The notes under the pieces are model-generated. The model was not told where the DNA came from. It saw only the letters and a list, made by a program, of their open reading frames with translations, and ran no database searches. Positions 52,037-59,837 of a stretch of 64,000 bases of DNA are shown here, one piece after another; position 1 is the stretch's first letter; each line of letters starts with the position of its first letter. The position numbers and the translations under genes are program-made. This DNA is from Acidobacteriota bacterium. GTDB lineage: Bacteria > Acidobacteriota > Terriglobia > Bryobacterales > Bryobacteraceae. The stretch is from assembly GCA_018268715.1 (NCBI GenBank), contig JAFDVZ010000010.1, positions 36,570 through 100,569 of the forward strand, given 5' to 3'.

Positions 52037-53659
52037 TCAGATCCCTCCCCCGTCGGCGACCGTCTGTTCGCCGATCAGCGTTCCCCGTTCTTCCAGCCAC
52101 CCGACGATCTCGTCCACGGCGGTTTCGTCGTCGATCGAAAGCGGCAGGCTCGGCTCATAACCGCCCGTCACGATCACCAGCAGCCCGGCGCGTTCGAGCG
52201 CCAGCGACGGCTCGGCGGAAACCGCGACATTGGCCCCGCGATTGAACAACCGCCGTTCCAGCAGTTCCGCCAGGCTGGGACGCTCGCCGATGAACACGGC
52301 CGCCGGATGATGCCCGTACCGCGCGGCGCGCTCGGCCTCGGTCACCGGTCCCGAGGCGGCGGCATGCTCCCGCACAATCATCAGCGCGCCTGCGGTGGCG
52401 TTGGTCGCCGGATCGATCAGGATCGCCGAACCGGTAATGCGGTTCTCGCGATACGGGTCGAAGGCGATCGGCCGCGAAGTCTCCACCCGGATCAGCCCGA
52501 TGCCGTTCATCGGCAGCGTCGCGGCCCCTTCGTGGTCGAGCGTATTGATATCCACCCGATGCACGATCGCCGAAACCCGGGCCGGCACAGTCTCCGAAGC
52601 GTGCCGCAGCAGATACGGTTTCGCCGGATCGAGCGCCTGCTCGCTCATCCACACCGCGTGCGCTTCAAACACCCTGGAGAGCGTCGGAGCGTGCCCCGCT
52701 CCCGCGATCAGGTCCCCGCGACTGATATCGGTTTCGTCTTCGAGCGTCACCACCAGCGACATCCCCGCCGTCGCCGCCGCCAGCGGACCGTCGTAGGATT
52801 CAATCGACTTCACCTGCGTCGTGCGCCCCGAAGGAAACACCGTTACGGTTTCCCCGGCCCGCACCGTGCCTGACGCGACCTGCCCCGCATACCCACGGAA
52901 GTCCTGGTGTGGACGGATCACCCTCTGCACCGGCAGACGGAACGGCCTCGTCTCCGCGCCATCCGCCATCTCCACCGTCTCCAGGTACTCCAGCAGAGCC
53001 GGACCCTCGAACCACCCCATCGTGCGCGATTGTTTGACGACGTTATCGCCGGTCAACGCGCTGATCGGGACAAACCAGGCGCCGCTGACGCCCAGCCGTC
53101 CCAGGACGCTCGAAAACTCCCGGCGGATGGAGTCGAAGACGTCCTGCCGAAAGTCCACCAAGTCCATCTTGTTGACGGCGATCGCCAGCCGGGGAATCCC
53201 CAGTAGAGCCGAGATATAGGCGTGCCGGCGCGACTGCGGTTGCACGCCGTTGCGGGCGTCGATCAGAATGATGGCCAGGTCCGCCGTCGAAGCGCCCGTC
53301 GCCATGTTGCGCGTGTACTGCTCGTGGCCCGGCGTATCGGCGATGATGAACTTGCGCCGGTGCGTGGCGAAGTAACGGTAAGCGACGTCGATGGTGATGC
53401 CCTGCTCCCGTTCGGCGCGCAGTCCGTCAGTGAGCAGCGAAAGGTCGATGGCCCCGGCCGACCGGTTCACTGTCGACTTGGCGATCGACTTGATGTGGTC
53501 CTCATAGACGTTCTGCGAATCGTACAGCAGGCGTCCAATCAGCGTCGACTTGCCATCATCCACGCTCCCCGCGGTCGTAAACCGCAGCAGGTCCTTGTGT
53601 TTCTCGGCGGCCAGGAACTGGTCGACGTCGAATACCGGGCGATCGGCCAACGCGGCCAT
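52037..53659 (-). CDS. cysN: Sulfate adenylyltransferase large subunit with decayed APS kinase tail
   Basis: 540 aa from ATG at 53659, one base after the cysD stop. GTPase motifs GSVDDGKSTL, DTPGHEQY and NKMD are intact and two translation-factor-like beta domains follow to about 430. A CysC-like tail (about 450-540: HHPAAVFIGERPSLAELLERRLFNRGANVAVSA, GLLVIVTGGY) aligns in pattern with an APS kinase but lacks the P-loop GLSGAGKST and is shorter, so kinase activity should be gone. The subunit uses GTP hydrolysis to drive APS formation. Upstream extension to 53716 is antisense or intergenic. Confidence 0.93.
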   Translation of the reverse strand: MAALADRPVFDVDQFLAAEKHKDLLRFTTAGSVDDGKSTLIGRLLYDSQNVYEDHIKSIAKSTVNRSAGAIDLSLLTDGLRAEREQGITIDVAYRYFATHRRKFIIADTPGHEQYTRNMATGASTADLAIILIDARNGVQPQSRRHAYISALLGIPRLAIAVNKMDLVDFRQDVFDSIRREFSSVLGRLGVSGAWFVPISALTGDNVVKQSRTMGWFEGPALLEYLETVEMADGAETRPFRLPVQRVIRPHQDFRGYAGQVASGTVRAGETVTVFPSGRTTQVKSIESYDGPLAAATAGMSLVVTLEDETDISRGDLIAGAGHAPTLSRVFEAHAVWMSEQALDPAKPYLLRHASETVPARVSAIVHRVDINTLDHEGAATLPMNGIGLIRVETSRPIAFDPYRENRITGSAILIDPATNATAGALMIVREHAAASGPVTEAERAARYGHHPAAVFIGERPSLAELLERRLFNRGANVAVSAEPSLALERAGLLVIVTGGYEPSLPLSIDDETAVDEIVGWLEERGTLIGEQTVADGGGI

Positions 53660-53660
53660 T

Positions 53661-54563
53661 TTAGAAGTACCCCTCGCGCTTTTTGATTTCCATGGAGCCG
53701 TCCTGATCGTGATCAATCACGCGGTTTTCGCGCTCAGAACGTCGAAAAGAGATGATTTCCTCGATGATTTTGGGCAGCGTATCGGCCTCGGAACGGATCG
53801 CGCCGGTGCACGGACTGCACCCCAGCGACCGCATGCGGCACATCACCATCTCGGTCCGTTCGCCCGGCAGCACCGGCACAAACGGCTGTTCGAGCGGGAT
53901 CAACGACTCACCCCGCACCAACATGGGCCTCGGTTTGGCAAAGTACAGCGGAACGATCGGGATTTGTTCGACGTGTATGTACTGCCAGATGTCGAGTTCG
54001 GTCCAATTCGACAGCGGAAACACCCGAATGCTCTCGCCGGGCTTCAAACGCGCGTTGAAGACGTTCCACAGCTCTGGCCGTTGATTCTTCGGGTCCCACT
54101 GCCCGGCCGTATCCCGGACCGAGAATATCCTCTCTTTGGCTCGGGATTTCTCCTCGTCGCGACGCGCACCGCCGATCGCCGCGTCATAGCCGCCCTCCCG
54201 CAGCGCCGTCAGTAGCGCCCCGGTCTTCAGCAGTTGGCAGCAGCGCTGGGTTCCCACCGCAAACGGCTGAACGCCGTCTTCCACCGCCGGACGGCTCCGG
54301 TGCACGATCAGATTCAAGCCGAGCCGCGCCGCCTGCTCGTCCCGAAATGTAATCATTTCCTTGAATTTGTAGGTCGTATCTACATGTAGCAACGGGAACG
54401 GAATAGGGCCTGGCCAGAACGCCTTCTGGGCCAGCCGAAGCATCACCGACGAATCCTTGCCGATCGAATACAGCATCACCGGCCGCTGAAATTCTCCGGC
54501 TACCTCGCGCAGGATGTGGATGCTCTCGGCCTCAAGACGTTGGAGGTGGCTGAGCGACGACAT
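53661..54563 (-). CDS. cysD: Sulfate adenylyltransferase small subunit
   Basis: 300 aa from ATG at 54563 ([21 protein letters not shown], the usual CysD start). ATP pyrophosphatase loop [47 protein letters not shown] and CSPCTGAI are conserved. With CysN it makes APS from ATP and sulfate. First gene of cysD-cysN-cysH-tauE. The frame opens at 54581 at a TTG without a site. Confidence 0.96.
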   Translation of the reverse strand: MSSLSHLQRLEAESIHILREVAGEFQRPVMLYSIGKDSSVMLRLAQKAFWPGPIPFPLLHVDTTYKFKEMITFRDEQAARLGLNLIVHRSRPAVEDGVQPFAVGTQRCCQLLKTGALLTALREGGYDAAIGGARRDEEKSRAKERIFSVRDTAGQWDPKNQRPELWNVFNARLKPGESIRVFPLSNWTELDIWQYIHVEQIPIVPLYFAKPRPMLVRGESLIPLEQPFVPVLPGERTEMVMCRMRSLGCSPCTGAIRSEADTLPKIIEEIISFRRSERENRVIDHDQDGSMEIKKREGYF

Positions 54564-54609
54564 GGGAGCAGGATAACACAACCATGTCTACTGTGTCGAT
54601 AGGGATTGA

Positions 54610-55248
54610 TCAGTTTAGCTGGGGCGTGATTTTGAGATTCGCAAAATAGCCCTCGGTCCCAGGTCCAACCCATAACGCCACCCCGCCCTCGATGTCTCCG
54701 AGCTTCAGGTCGTTGACAATCAGGCACGGCTGTTGCGCTCCGTGCACAAACAGACGGGCTTTCACCCCATCGACGACGATACGGTACCGGGCCCAAACTC
54801 CCGGTTCCAGATCGACATAGGACTCGTATTTTTCGGGCGATTCCTTCCGCAGGCGGGCGAAGTCGAAGTCCGGGTGCGCCCCATATTGGGTGGAGTGGTT
54901 GCGTCGCACCTGGTCGTCGGCGCGCCCGTTGGTGGGTCGAAGGTAAATGTATTCGTAGCGGTCGTCTTTAAGACGAAAGGCGATCCCGATGAATCCCCGC
55001 GCGCCGGCGCCGGCGGTTGCGACGGGTTTTCCGGCCACTTCCGCTTCAATCACCCCGTTGTGGAAGCGGATTCCCTTCACGATGGCGAACGAGGCGCCGT
55101 TGGCGCGATCGGCCAGCGCATCCACCCGGACTGCGGATTTGCCCTGGTAGTCGACCGCCGTCACCTTGGCGCCGTGAGCCTCCAGCTGTTCGGGCGTCTG
55201 GGCCGTCATAGGGATGACGGCCAGGATGAGCATCAACGCCAGCTTCAT
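54610..55248 (-). CDS. Exported concanavalin-like (LamG/DUF1080-like) protein
   Basis: 212 aa from ATG at 55248 (MKLALMLILAVIPMTAQ, a signal peptide); the frame opens at 55404 as sequence antisense to the next gene. The mature part has the strand order of a jelly-roll: FAIVKGIRFHNGVIEAEVAG, RGFIGIAFRLKDDRYEYIYLRP, VWARYRIVVDGVKARLFVHG, LGDIEGGVALWVGPGTEGYFANLKI. This is typical of LamG or 3-keto-disaccharide hydrolase-like sugar-binding domains. Substrate unknown. Confidence 0.8.
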   Translation of the reverse strand: MKLALMLILAVIPMTAQTPEQLEAHGAKVTAVDYQGKSAVRVDALADRANGASFAIVKGIRFHNGVIEAEVAGKPVATAGAGARGFIGIAFRLKDDRYEYIYLRPTNGRADDQVRRNHSTQYGAHPDFDFARLRKESPEKYESYVDLEPGVWARYRIVVDGVKARLFVHGAQQPCLIVNDLKLGDIEGGVALWVGPGTEGYFANLKITPQLN

Positions 55249-55325
55249 CTCTCTAAGGTATCTCCCCGATCGATTCGGATGTACCCATTCTTCCGCTACA
55301 TCCGTCCAAATGGCCGTAGACCTGC

Positions 55326-55733
55326 ATGAAACGATCCGTGTTGACCGTGCTTTTGTTTCCTTTTTTGATGGTCGCCGAGACGCTTCCGTCAACCCCCGCC
55401 CCACGTGTGATGCACCTTTCCGTCAAGCCCTGCACCCAGCGGCTGGTTTTCCAGTACAGCGACAGGCAGACCCTGAAGATCGATGACGACGGCAATCTGC
55501 TGATCACCACCGGCGAAGAGACCGTGGTGCAGGAAACGCCAGTCGTTTCGCAGCGGATCGGCGATTCCATCCGCCTGGTCAGCTCCGAGTACACGTTAGG
55601 CGCCCGGGGGCAGGCCGTTCTGACGCTCGGACCGCACGACTCCCGGCACGACATCGAAATCGACTCGAAGATTCCCGCCCGCCTTCCGTCCGCCCCCTCG
55701 GTTCGGGCGGACTCCCCGGCATCGGCCGAGTAA
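55326..55733 (+). CDS. Truncated SBBP/beta-propeller N-terminal domain remnant
   Basis: 135 aa. Signal peptide-like start (VLTVLLFPFLMVAE). Residues 40-110 (LVFQYSDRQTLKIDDDGNLLITTG, QETPVVSQRIGDSIRLVSSEYTL, LTLGPHDSRHDIEIDSKI) match by pattern the N-terminal domain of acidobacterial SBBP-repeat surface proteins, which normally read GD.L.ltT..G...Q..PV.YQ......V.G.Y.L....gF.lG.YD...PLvIDP and then run into a propeller of hundreds of residues. Here the gene ends soon after that point, and its last 20 residues or so are encoded by the repeat tract that follows. Probably a gene fragment, expressed or not. Confidence 0.5.
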   Translation: MKRSVLTVLLFPFLMVAETLPSTPAPRVMHLSVKPCTQRLVFQYSDRQTLKIDDDGNLLITTGEETVVQETPVVSQRIGDSIRLVSSEYTLGARGQAVLTLGPHDSRHDIEIDSKIPARLPSAPSVRADSPASAE

Positions 55734-56160
55734 GGCCGCCAGCGCGCTGCGGTGGACACCTCCCTTCCGCGATCGGTCCGACGGACCGCCCGTTATCCGA
55801 ACATTCGGCGCCACCGGTTCGCCGTCCGCACCGCTTCGGGCGATTCCCACGTATCGGCTGAGTAAGCTCGCCAGCGGGCGGCGTCGCCTTTTCGCGACTC
55901 GTCCGACGGCCTGCCAACCGGACGAACACCCGGGCCGGGCCAAGTTTGGGCGCCGACGTTTGGGCCGAACCACCGCCGTCCGTCCGCCCCGTCGGATCGA
56001 GCCGATTCCCCGGCATCGGCTGAGTAAGCCGGCCTGCCGCCAGTCAAGAGGGGCGGAAGAACAGGCTGAGGAGGCCGCCGAAGGGCGCGCTGCGGGTTTG
56101 CGTCTCCTTTTCGCGACCCGTCAGACGATCCGCCAATTGTCCGAACATGCGCCCTAGCGG
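55680..56160 (-). repeat. Three decayed tandem units related to the 3' end of the CpaE-like gene
   Basis: Read on the minus strand, three imperfect units of about 130-200 bp follow each other. Shared landmarks: a GTTCGG...GGC(G)GNCCGTC(G/T)GAC(G)G...TCGCGAAAAGG block (near 56150-56107, 55930-55890 and 55808-55770) and a CTTACTC(A/G)GCCGAT block followed by GGAATC/GGAGTC (cores at 56032-56004, 55872-55843 and 55740-55712). The first unit includes the real C-terminal codons of the CpaE-like gene; the last one supplies the C-terminus of the SBBP-type fragment. Short hairpins such as AGCCGAT...ATCGGCT occur inside. It fills the 310-base gap 55734-56043. Confidence 0.6.
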
Positions 56161-57240
56161 CGAGTTCGGGGCCACCGGCTTGCCGTCGAGCAGCGCCTTC
56201 TGCACCGCGTCGTAATCGCTCGGGATGGTGTGCAGGACGTCGATATGCAGCGCCGAGGAAATCACTTCCTTCGACAGGCTGATGCTCTTGTCGTAGCGAT
56301 TGACGATCACCCGCACCTTCCACTTGGGAATCCGGTTGGCCTCCAGGTAGGAAAGCGAGCGTTGCGCGCCGTGCAGCGCCGGCAGTTCGTTGGTGGTCAC
56401 CAATAGCACTTCGTCGGCCGTCCGGGCCTGTGACAGGTTCCATTCGCCGTACGCCGATCCCGCATCGACGACCACGATGTCGTAAATCCGCCGCGCGAAT
56501 TCGATGATGGGAGTGGCGTCGCGGGACTCGCTGACGCCGTGCGCCAATAGCTCCGGCGCAAGCAGCACGTCGATGCCCGCTCGCGAGGTGACCATGCCTC
56601 GCCACAGGTCGGCATCGAGCGATTCGGCCCGGCTCAGCACGTCCAGGAACGTGTAGGAAGGGCTGATCTTGAGCAGGAACGAGATCGAGCCGGCCAATGG
56701 ATCGAGGTCTGCCAACAGCACCCGGTTGCCCGCGTTCTTGAGGCGATGCGCCAGGTTGCAGGCCAGCGTGCTCGCCCCGCAGGCGCCCTTGGCCGGCATG
56801 ACGCAGATGACCTTGGCGAGCTTCGAGGGGCCGGTCCGGTCCCCGGGTTGGATCTTCAGCTTTTCAAGGGCTCTCTTCAGGTGCTCGGCCTCGAATGGGT
56901 GCAGCAGGAACTCGCTTGCGCCCACTCTCAGGCACTTGAGGATCAGGTCCGGGTCGTCGGCCGCCAGCAGCGCGATGATTCCGCCCTCCGGATCGTAGGC
57001 ACGCAGCGCTTCGATCAGGGCCAGCGAACGTGGGCGGTCCGACACGACGTCCACCAGGCACAGCTCCGGCGCCCCGGCTCCCAGCTCTCTCGGCAACTCG
57101 TCCCGCGATGGATATCCATGCACGTCGCAAGCCGTCGCTTCCGGCAGACACCGCGAGAGAACGGAAGCCAGCTCTTCCAGAATCGCTCGGTTCGGACTAA
57201 AGCAAAAGACCCGCCCCACGACGCTCCTTCTGGCCGTCAT
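56044..57240 (-). CDS. CpaE/TadZ-like ATPase with receiver-like N-terminus
   Basis: 398 aa. Residues about 8-130 resemble a receiver domain (CLVDVVSDRPRSLAL, ADDPDLILKCLRVGASEFLLHPFEAEHL). A MinD/ParA-type ATPase follows with a deviant Walker A KGACGASTLACNLA, VLLADLDPLAGSISFLL, VVVDAGSAYGEW and VNRYDKSISLSKE. CpaE/TadZ proteins place the Flp-pilus or secretion machinery at the pole; no other cpa/tad gene is in the window, so the target is open. The C-terminus lies in the decayed repeat tract. Divergent to the LuxR-type gene with 98 bases between starts. Confidence 0.85.
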   Translation of the reverse strand: MTARRSVVGRVFCFSPNRAILEELASVLSRCLPEATACDVHGYPSRDELPRELGAGAPELCLVDVVSDRPRSLALIEALRAYDPEGGIIALLAADDPDLILKCLRVGASEFLLHPFEAEHLKRALEKLKIQPGDRTGPSKLAKVICVMPAKGACGASTLACNLAHRLKNAGNRVLLADLDPLAGSISFLLKISPSYTFLDVLSRAESLDADLWRGMVTSRAGIDVLLAPELLAHGVSESRDATPIIEFARRIYDIVVVDAGSAYGEWNLSQARTADEVLLVTTNELPALHGAQRSLSYLEANRIPKWKVRVIVNRYDKSISLSKEVISSALHIDVLHTIPSDYDAVQKALLDGKPVAPNSPLGRMFGQLADRLTGREKETQTRSAPFGGLLSLFFRPS

Positions 57241-57338
57241 CTATCAAACTATCCGCATCGACCAAGCGTGACAAAACTGTGAGACAGAAATTCGTAAACA
57301 AGGACTAAACATTCGAGGTATATGGCGATAAGGGTGGT

Positions 57339-58088
57339 ATGCCCTCTGATATGAACTCGAATCTTTCCTTGGATACGAACACGCGGCTGCCTGAGTCGCC
57401 CGCGCCAGTCGGGGGGACAATCCTCACACGAAGTGGGACTTCCATGACCTTGGCTCAACTGAAACACGTCGCGGTCTGCGACACACAACCCGTGACGGCG
57501 GAAGGCGTCAAGACCGTCCTGGGCTCCTGCGCGGACCTGAAATTCGCCGATTACACCGATTCGCTGTCCGCGGCGGCCGATCTGATCAGCCGGCTGTCGC
57601 CCGATATCGTTCTTGTCGATAAAGCGTTCGGAATTCAGGCTGTGCTCGAATGGGTCGGCGAGACCCGCAGCCAGCATCCGGATACCGCCCTTGTGGTTTG
57701 GGGCGTATCCATGACCGAATCGGAGGCGCTGCGCTTTCTGCAATCGGGAGCGCGCGGCATCATCCGCAAGACATCGCCGGTCGCCCAGGTGCTCGCCTGT
57801 CTCCGCGCCGTCGCGGCGGGGCGGAATTGGATGGAGGACTCGGTCTTCAAAGATGTTCTTCGTTCGGACCGGTACCCGCGCTCTGAACTGACCCCGCGGG
57901 AACAGCAAGTGCTCGAGTTGGTGGAACAGGGATTTAAAAACAAAGATATCGCCACCGAGTTGGGCATCCGTCCGGGAACGGTCAAAATCCATCTGAAGCA
58001 CATCTTCGAGAAGACCGGCGTCCGCGGCCGCTACGGGCTCGCCCTGAACGGGCTTCGAGACCGCGGAGCACTGTCGTTAACCGCGTAG
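57339..58088 (+). CDS. NarL/FixJ-type response regulator with LuxR DNA-binding domain
   Basis: 249 aa from ATG at 57339, preceded by AAGGGTGG; a later ATG at 57444 would remove a loose N-terminus. Receiver half: HVAVCDTQPV, DIVLVDKAFG (Asp acceptor), GVSMTESEALRFLQSGARGIIRKTSP. LuxR half from about 170: LTPREQQVLELVEQGFKNKDIATELGIRPGTVKIHLKHIFEKTGV, the helix-turn-helix signature. A cognate kinase is not adjacent. It is the likely regulator of the CpaE-like or the TldD/E genes on either side. Confidence 0.92.
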   Translation: MPSDMNSNLSLDTNTRLPESPAPVGGTILTRSGTSMTLAQLKHVAVCDTQPVTAEGVKTVLGSCADLKFADYTDSLSAAADLISRLSPDIVLVDKAFGIQAVLEWVGETRSQHPDTALVVWGVSMTESEALRFLQSGARGIIRKTSPVAQVLACLRAVAAGRNWMEDSVFKDVLRSDRYPRSELTPREQQVLELVEQGFKNKDIATELGIRPGTVKIHLKHIFEKTGVRGRYGLALNGLRDRGALSLTA

Positions 58089-58114
58089 CCGCTTGCCTGC
58101 TACGAGCGCGTAGA

Positions 58115-58153
58115 GGATGGCAAACCCGTGACGGAGGGACGGGTTTGCTATCC
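58115..58153 (+). terminator. Hairpin between LuxR-type and TldD-like genes
   Basis: Arms GGATgGCAAACCCGT (58115-58129) and ACGGGTTTGCtATCC (58139-58153) with one mismatch and a 9-base loop; the 10-bp core is perfect. The T-run is poor (TTACGTT). It sits 27 bases after one stop and directly before the TldD-like start, so it may attenuate or insulate. Confidence 0.6.
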
Positions 58154-58162
58154 TTACGTTGC

Positions 58163-59836
58163 GTGCGTACCGCTGTCTGTTGTGTGATCTTCACGCTGGC
58201 CGCAGGAGGTCTCCGCGCCCAGCAACCCTCTCCGCTGCTCAGGATTCTCGAACAGGAGATTGGCCGGAATTTCGGCGTCCTGAAGGAAAAGGCCGATCCC
58301 CCGCCCTACTTCCTGTCCTATACGGTGGTTGAATCAGAAGGCAACGTAATCGCGGCCACCATGGGCGCGGTCACCGGCCAGAATCACTCCAATTCACGCC
58401 TGCTCGACGTCACCGTCCGCGTCGGCAGCCCCGCCCTCGACAACTATCACCGCACGGCCAACGATCGGCCGCAGTTTTCTTCGCTGGTCGCCATTCCCGT
58501 CGAGGACGGCGAGGCGGCCATTCGCCGGGCCTGCTGGCTCGAGACGGACCGGATTTATCGGGCCGCTTCCCAGCGGCTGATCCAGATCAAGACGAATCAG
58601 CAGGTGCAGGTCTCGCGCGACGATGATTCTGCGGACTTCTCCAAGGAGGATCCGGCCCAGTACACCGGCGCCACGCCGAAGCTGAGCTTCCCGGCGGCGG
58701 AATGGACCAACCGGTTGCGCAAGTTGTCGGCCCGGTTCAGCAATTATCCCGGCGTGCTCAACTCCACCGTGGCCGTCGCCGCTCAGCGGGAGACGAAATA
58801 CCTGGTGAACACCGAAGGGTCTCGCATTCAGACCGGGCGCACCACCGCCGAGATCGTCATTACCGCCCAGGGTAAGGCCGCCGACGGCATGGACCTCGGC
58901 GTCCATGAGAGCTTTCAGGCCGACGACCCGTCCCGGCTACCCAAGGACGAGGTGATCCTGGCCGCCATCGACAAGGCCGGCCGTGACCTGGAAGGACTGC
59001 TGCACGCCCCTGTGGTGGAACCCTACATCGGGCCTGCCATTCTATCCGGCCGGGCGGCCGGCGTTTTCTTCCACGAAATCTTCGGCCACCGCATCGAAGG
59101 CCACCGCCAGAAGGATGAAGCCGAAGGCCAAACCTTTACAAAAAGTGTTGGGCAGCCGGTTTTGCCGGAATTTTTGTCGGTTATTTTCGATCCGACGCGG
59201 ACGAATTTGAGCGGGACGTTTTTGAATGGCGCGTATGTGTATGACGATGAAGGGGTTAAGGCTCGACCGGTGACGGCGGTGGACCATGGGGTGCTGAAGA
59301 CCTTTCTGCTTTCACGGTCTCCAATCAAGGGTTTTTCGCACTCAAATGGGCACGGAAGACGCCAAATTGGCGCAGATGTGGTGTCCAGACAGTCGAATTT
59401 GATCGTGGAATCGTCGAAAACGGTGTCGGATGAGCGCCTTAAAGAGATGTTGCGCGAGGAGTTGAAGCGCCAGAACAAGCCCTGGGGCCTCTATTTCAGT
59501 CGTGTCACGGGCGGCTATACGACCACACAGCGACGTGGACTGCAGGCATTCACCGTAATCCCCCTGGTGGTTTATCGGGTTTTCGTCGATGGCCGGCCGG
59601 ACGAACTGGTGCGGGGGGTCGACATCGTGGGCACGCCGCTGGCGAGTTTCGCCAAGATCGTGGCGACCTCCGATAAGCTGGAAGTTTTCAACGGCGTCTG
59701 TGGAGCCGAATCCGGAAGCGTGCCGGTTTCGGCGTCGGCGCCGGCAATCCTGATCTCGGAGATCGAGATTCAGAAGAAGGAACACTCGCAGGACCGTCCA
59801 CCGCTGTTGTCGCGGCCGCTTGGGGAGGGCAACTAA
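58163..59836 (+). CDS. Exported TldD-like metalloprotease (catalytic half of a TldD/E pair)
   Basis: 557 aa from GTG at 58163 (MRTAVCCVIFTLAAGGLRAQ, a signal peptide); a TTG at 58145 is the alternative. The TldD zinc motif HExxxH is in FFHEIFGHRIEGHRQKDEAEG, near residues 305-315. Family marks LSGTFLNGAYVYDDEGVKARP and RGVDIVGTPLASFAKI follow. TldD-TldE forms a peptidase that trims small peptides in the cytosol of E. coli, but here both partners carry signal peptides, so this pair likely works in the periplasm. Codon choice changes sharply near 59130. Confidence 0.88.
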   Translation: MRTAVCCVIFTLAAGGLRAQQPSPLLRILEQEIGRNFGVLKEKADPPPYFLSYTVVESEGNVIAATMGAVTGQNHSNSRLLDVTVRVGSPALDNYHRTANDRPQFSSLVAIPVEDGEAAIRRACWLETDRIYRAASQRLIQIKTNQQVQVSRDDDSADFSKEDPAQYTGATPKLSFPAAEWTNRLRKLSARFSNYPGVLNSTVAVAAQRETKYLVNTEGSRIQTGRTTAEIVITAQGKAADGMDLGVHESFQADDPSRLPKDEVILAAIDKAGRDLEGLLHAPVVEPYIGPAILSGRAAGVFFHEIFGHRIEGHRQKDEAEGQTFTKSVGQPVLPEFLSVIFDPTRTNLSGTFLNGAYVYDDEGVKARPVTAVDHGVLKTFLLSRSPIKGFSHSNGHGRRQIGADVVSRQSNLIVESSKTVSDERLKEMLREELKRQNKPWGLYFSRVTGGYTTTQRRGLQAFTVIPLVVYRVFVDGRPDELVRGVDIVGTPLASFAKIVATSDKLEVFNGVCGAESGSVPVSASAPAILISEIEIQKKEHSQDRPPLLSRPLGEGN

Positions 59837-59837
59837 C

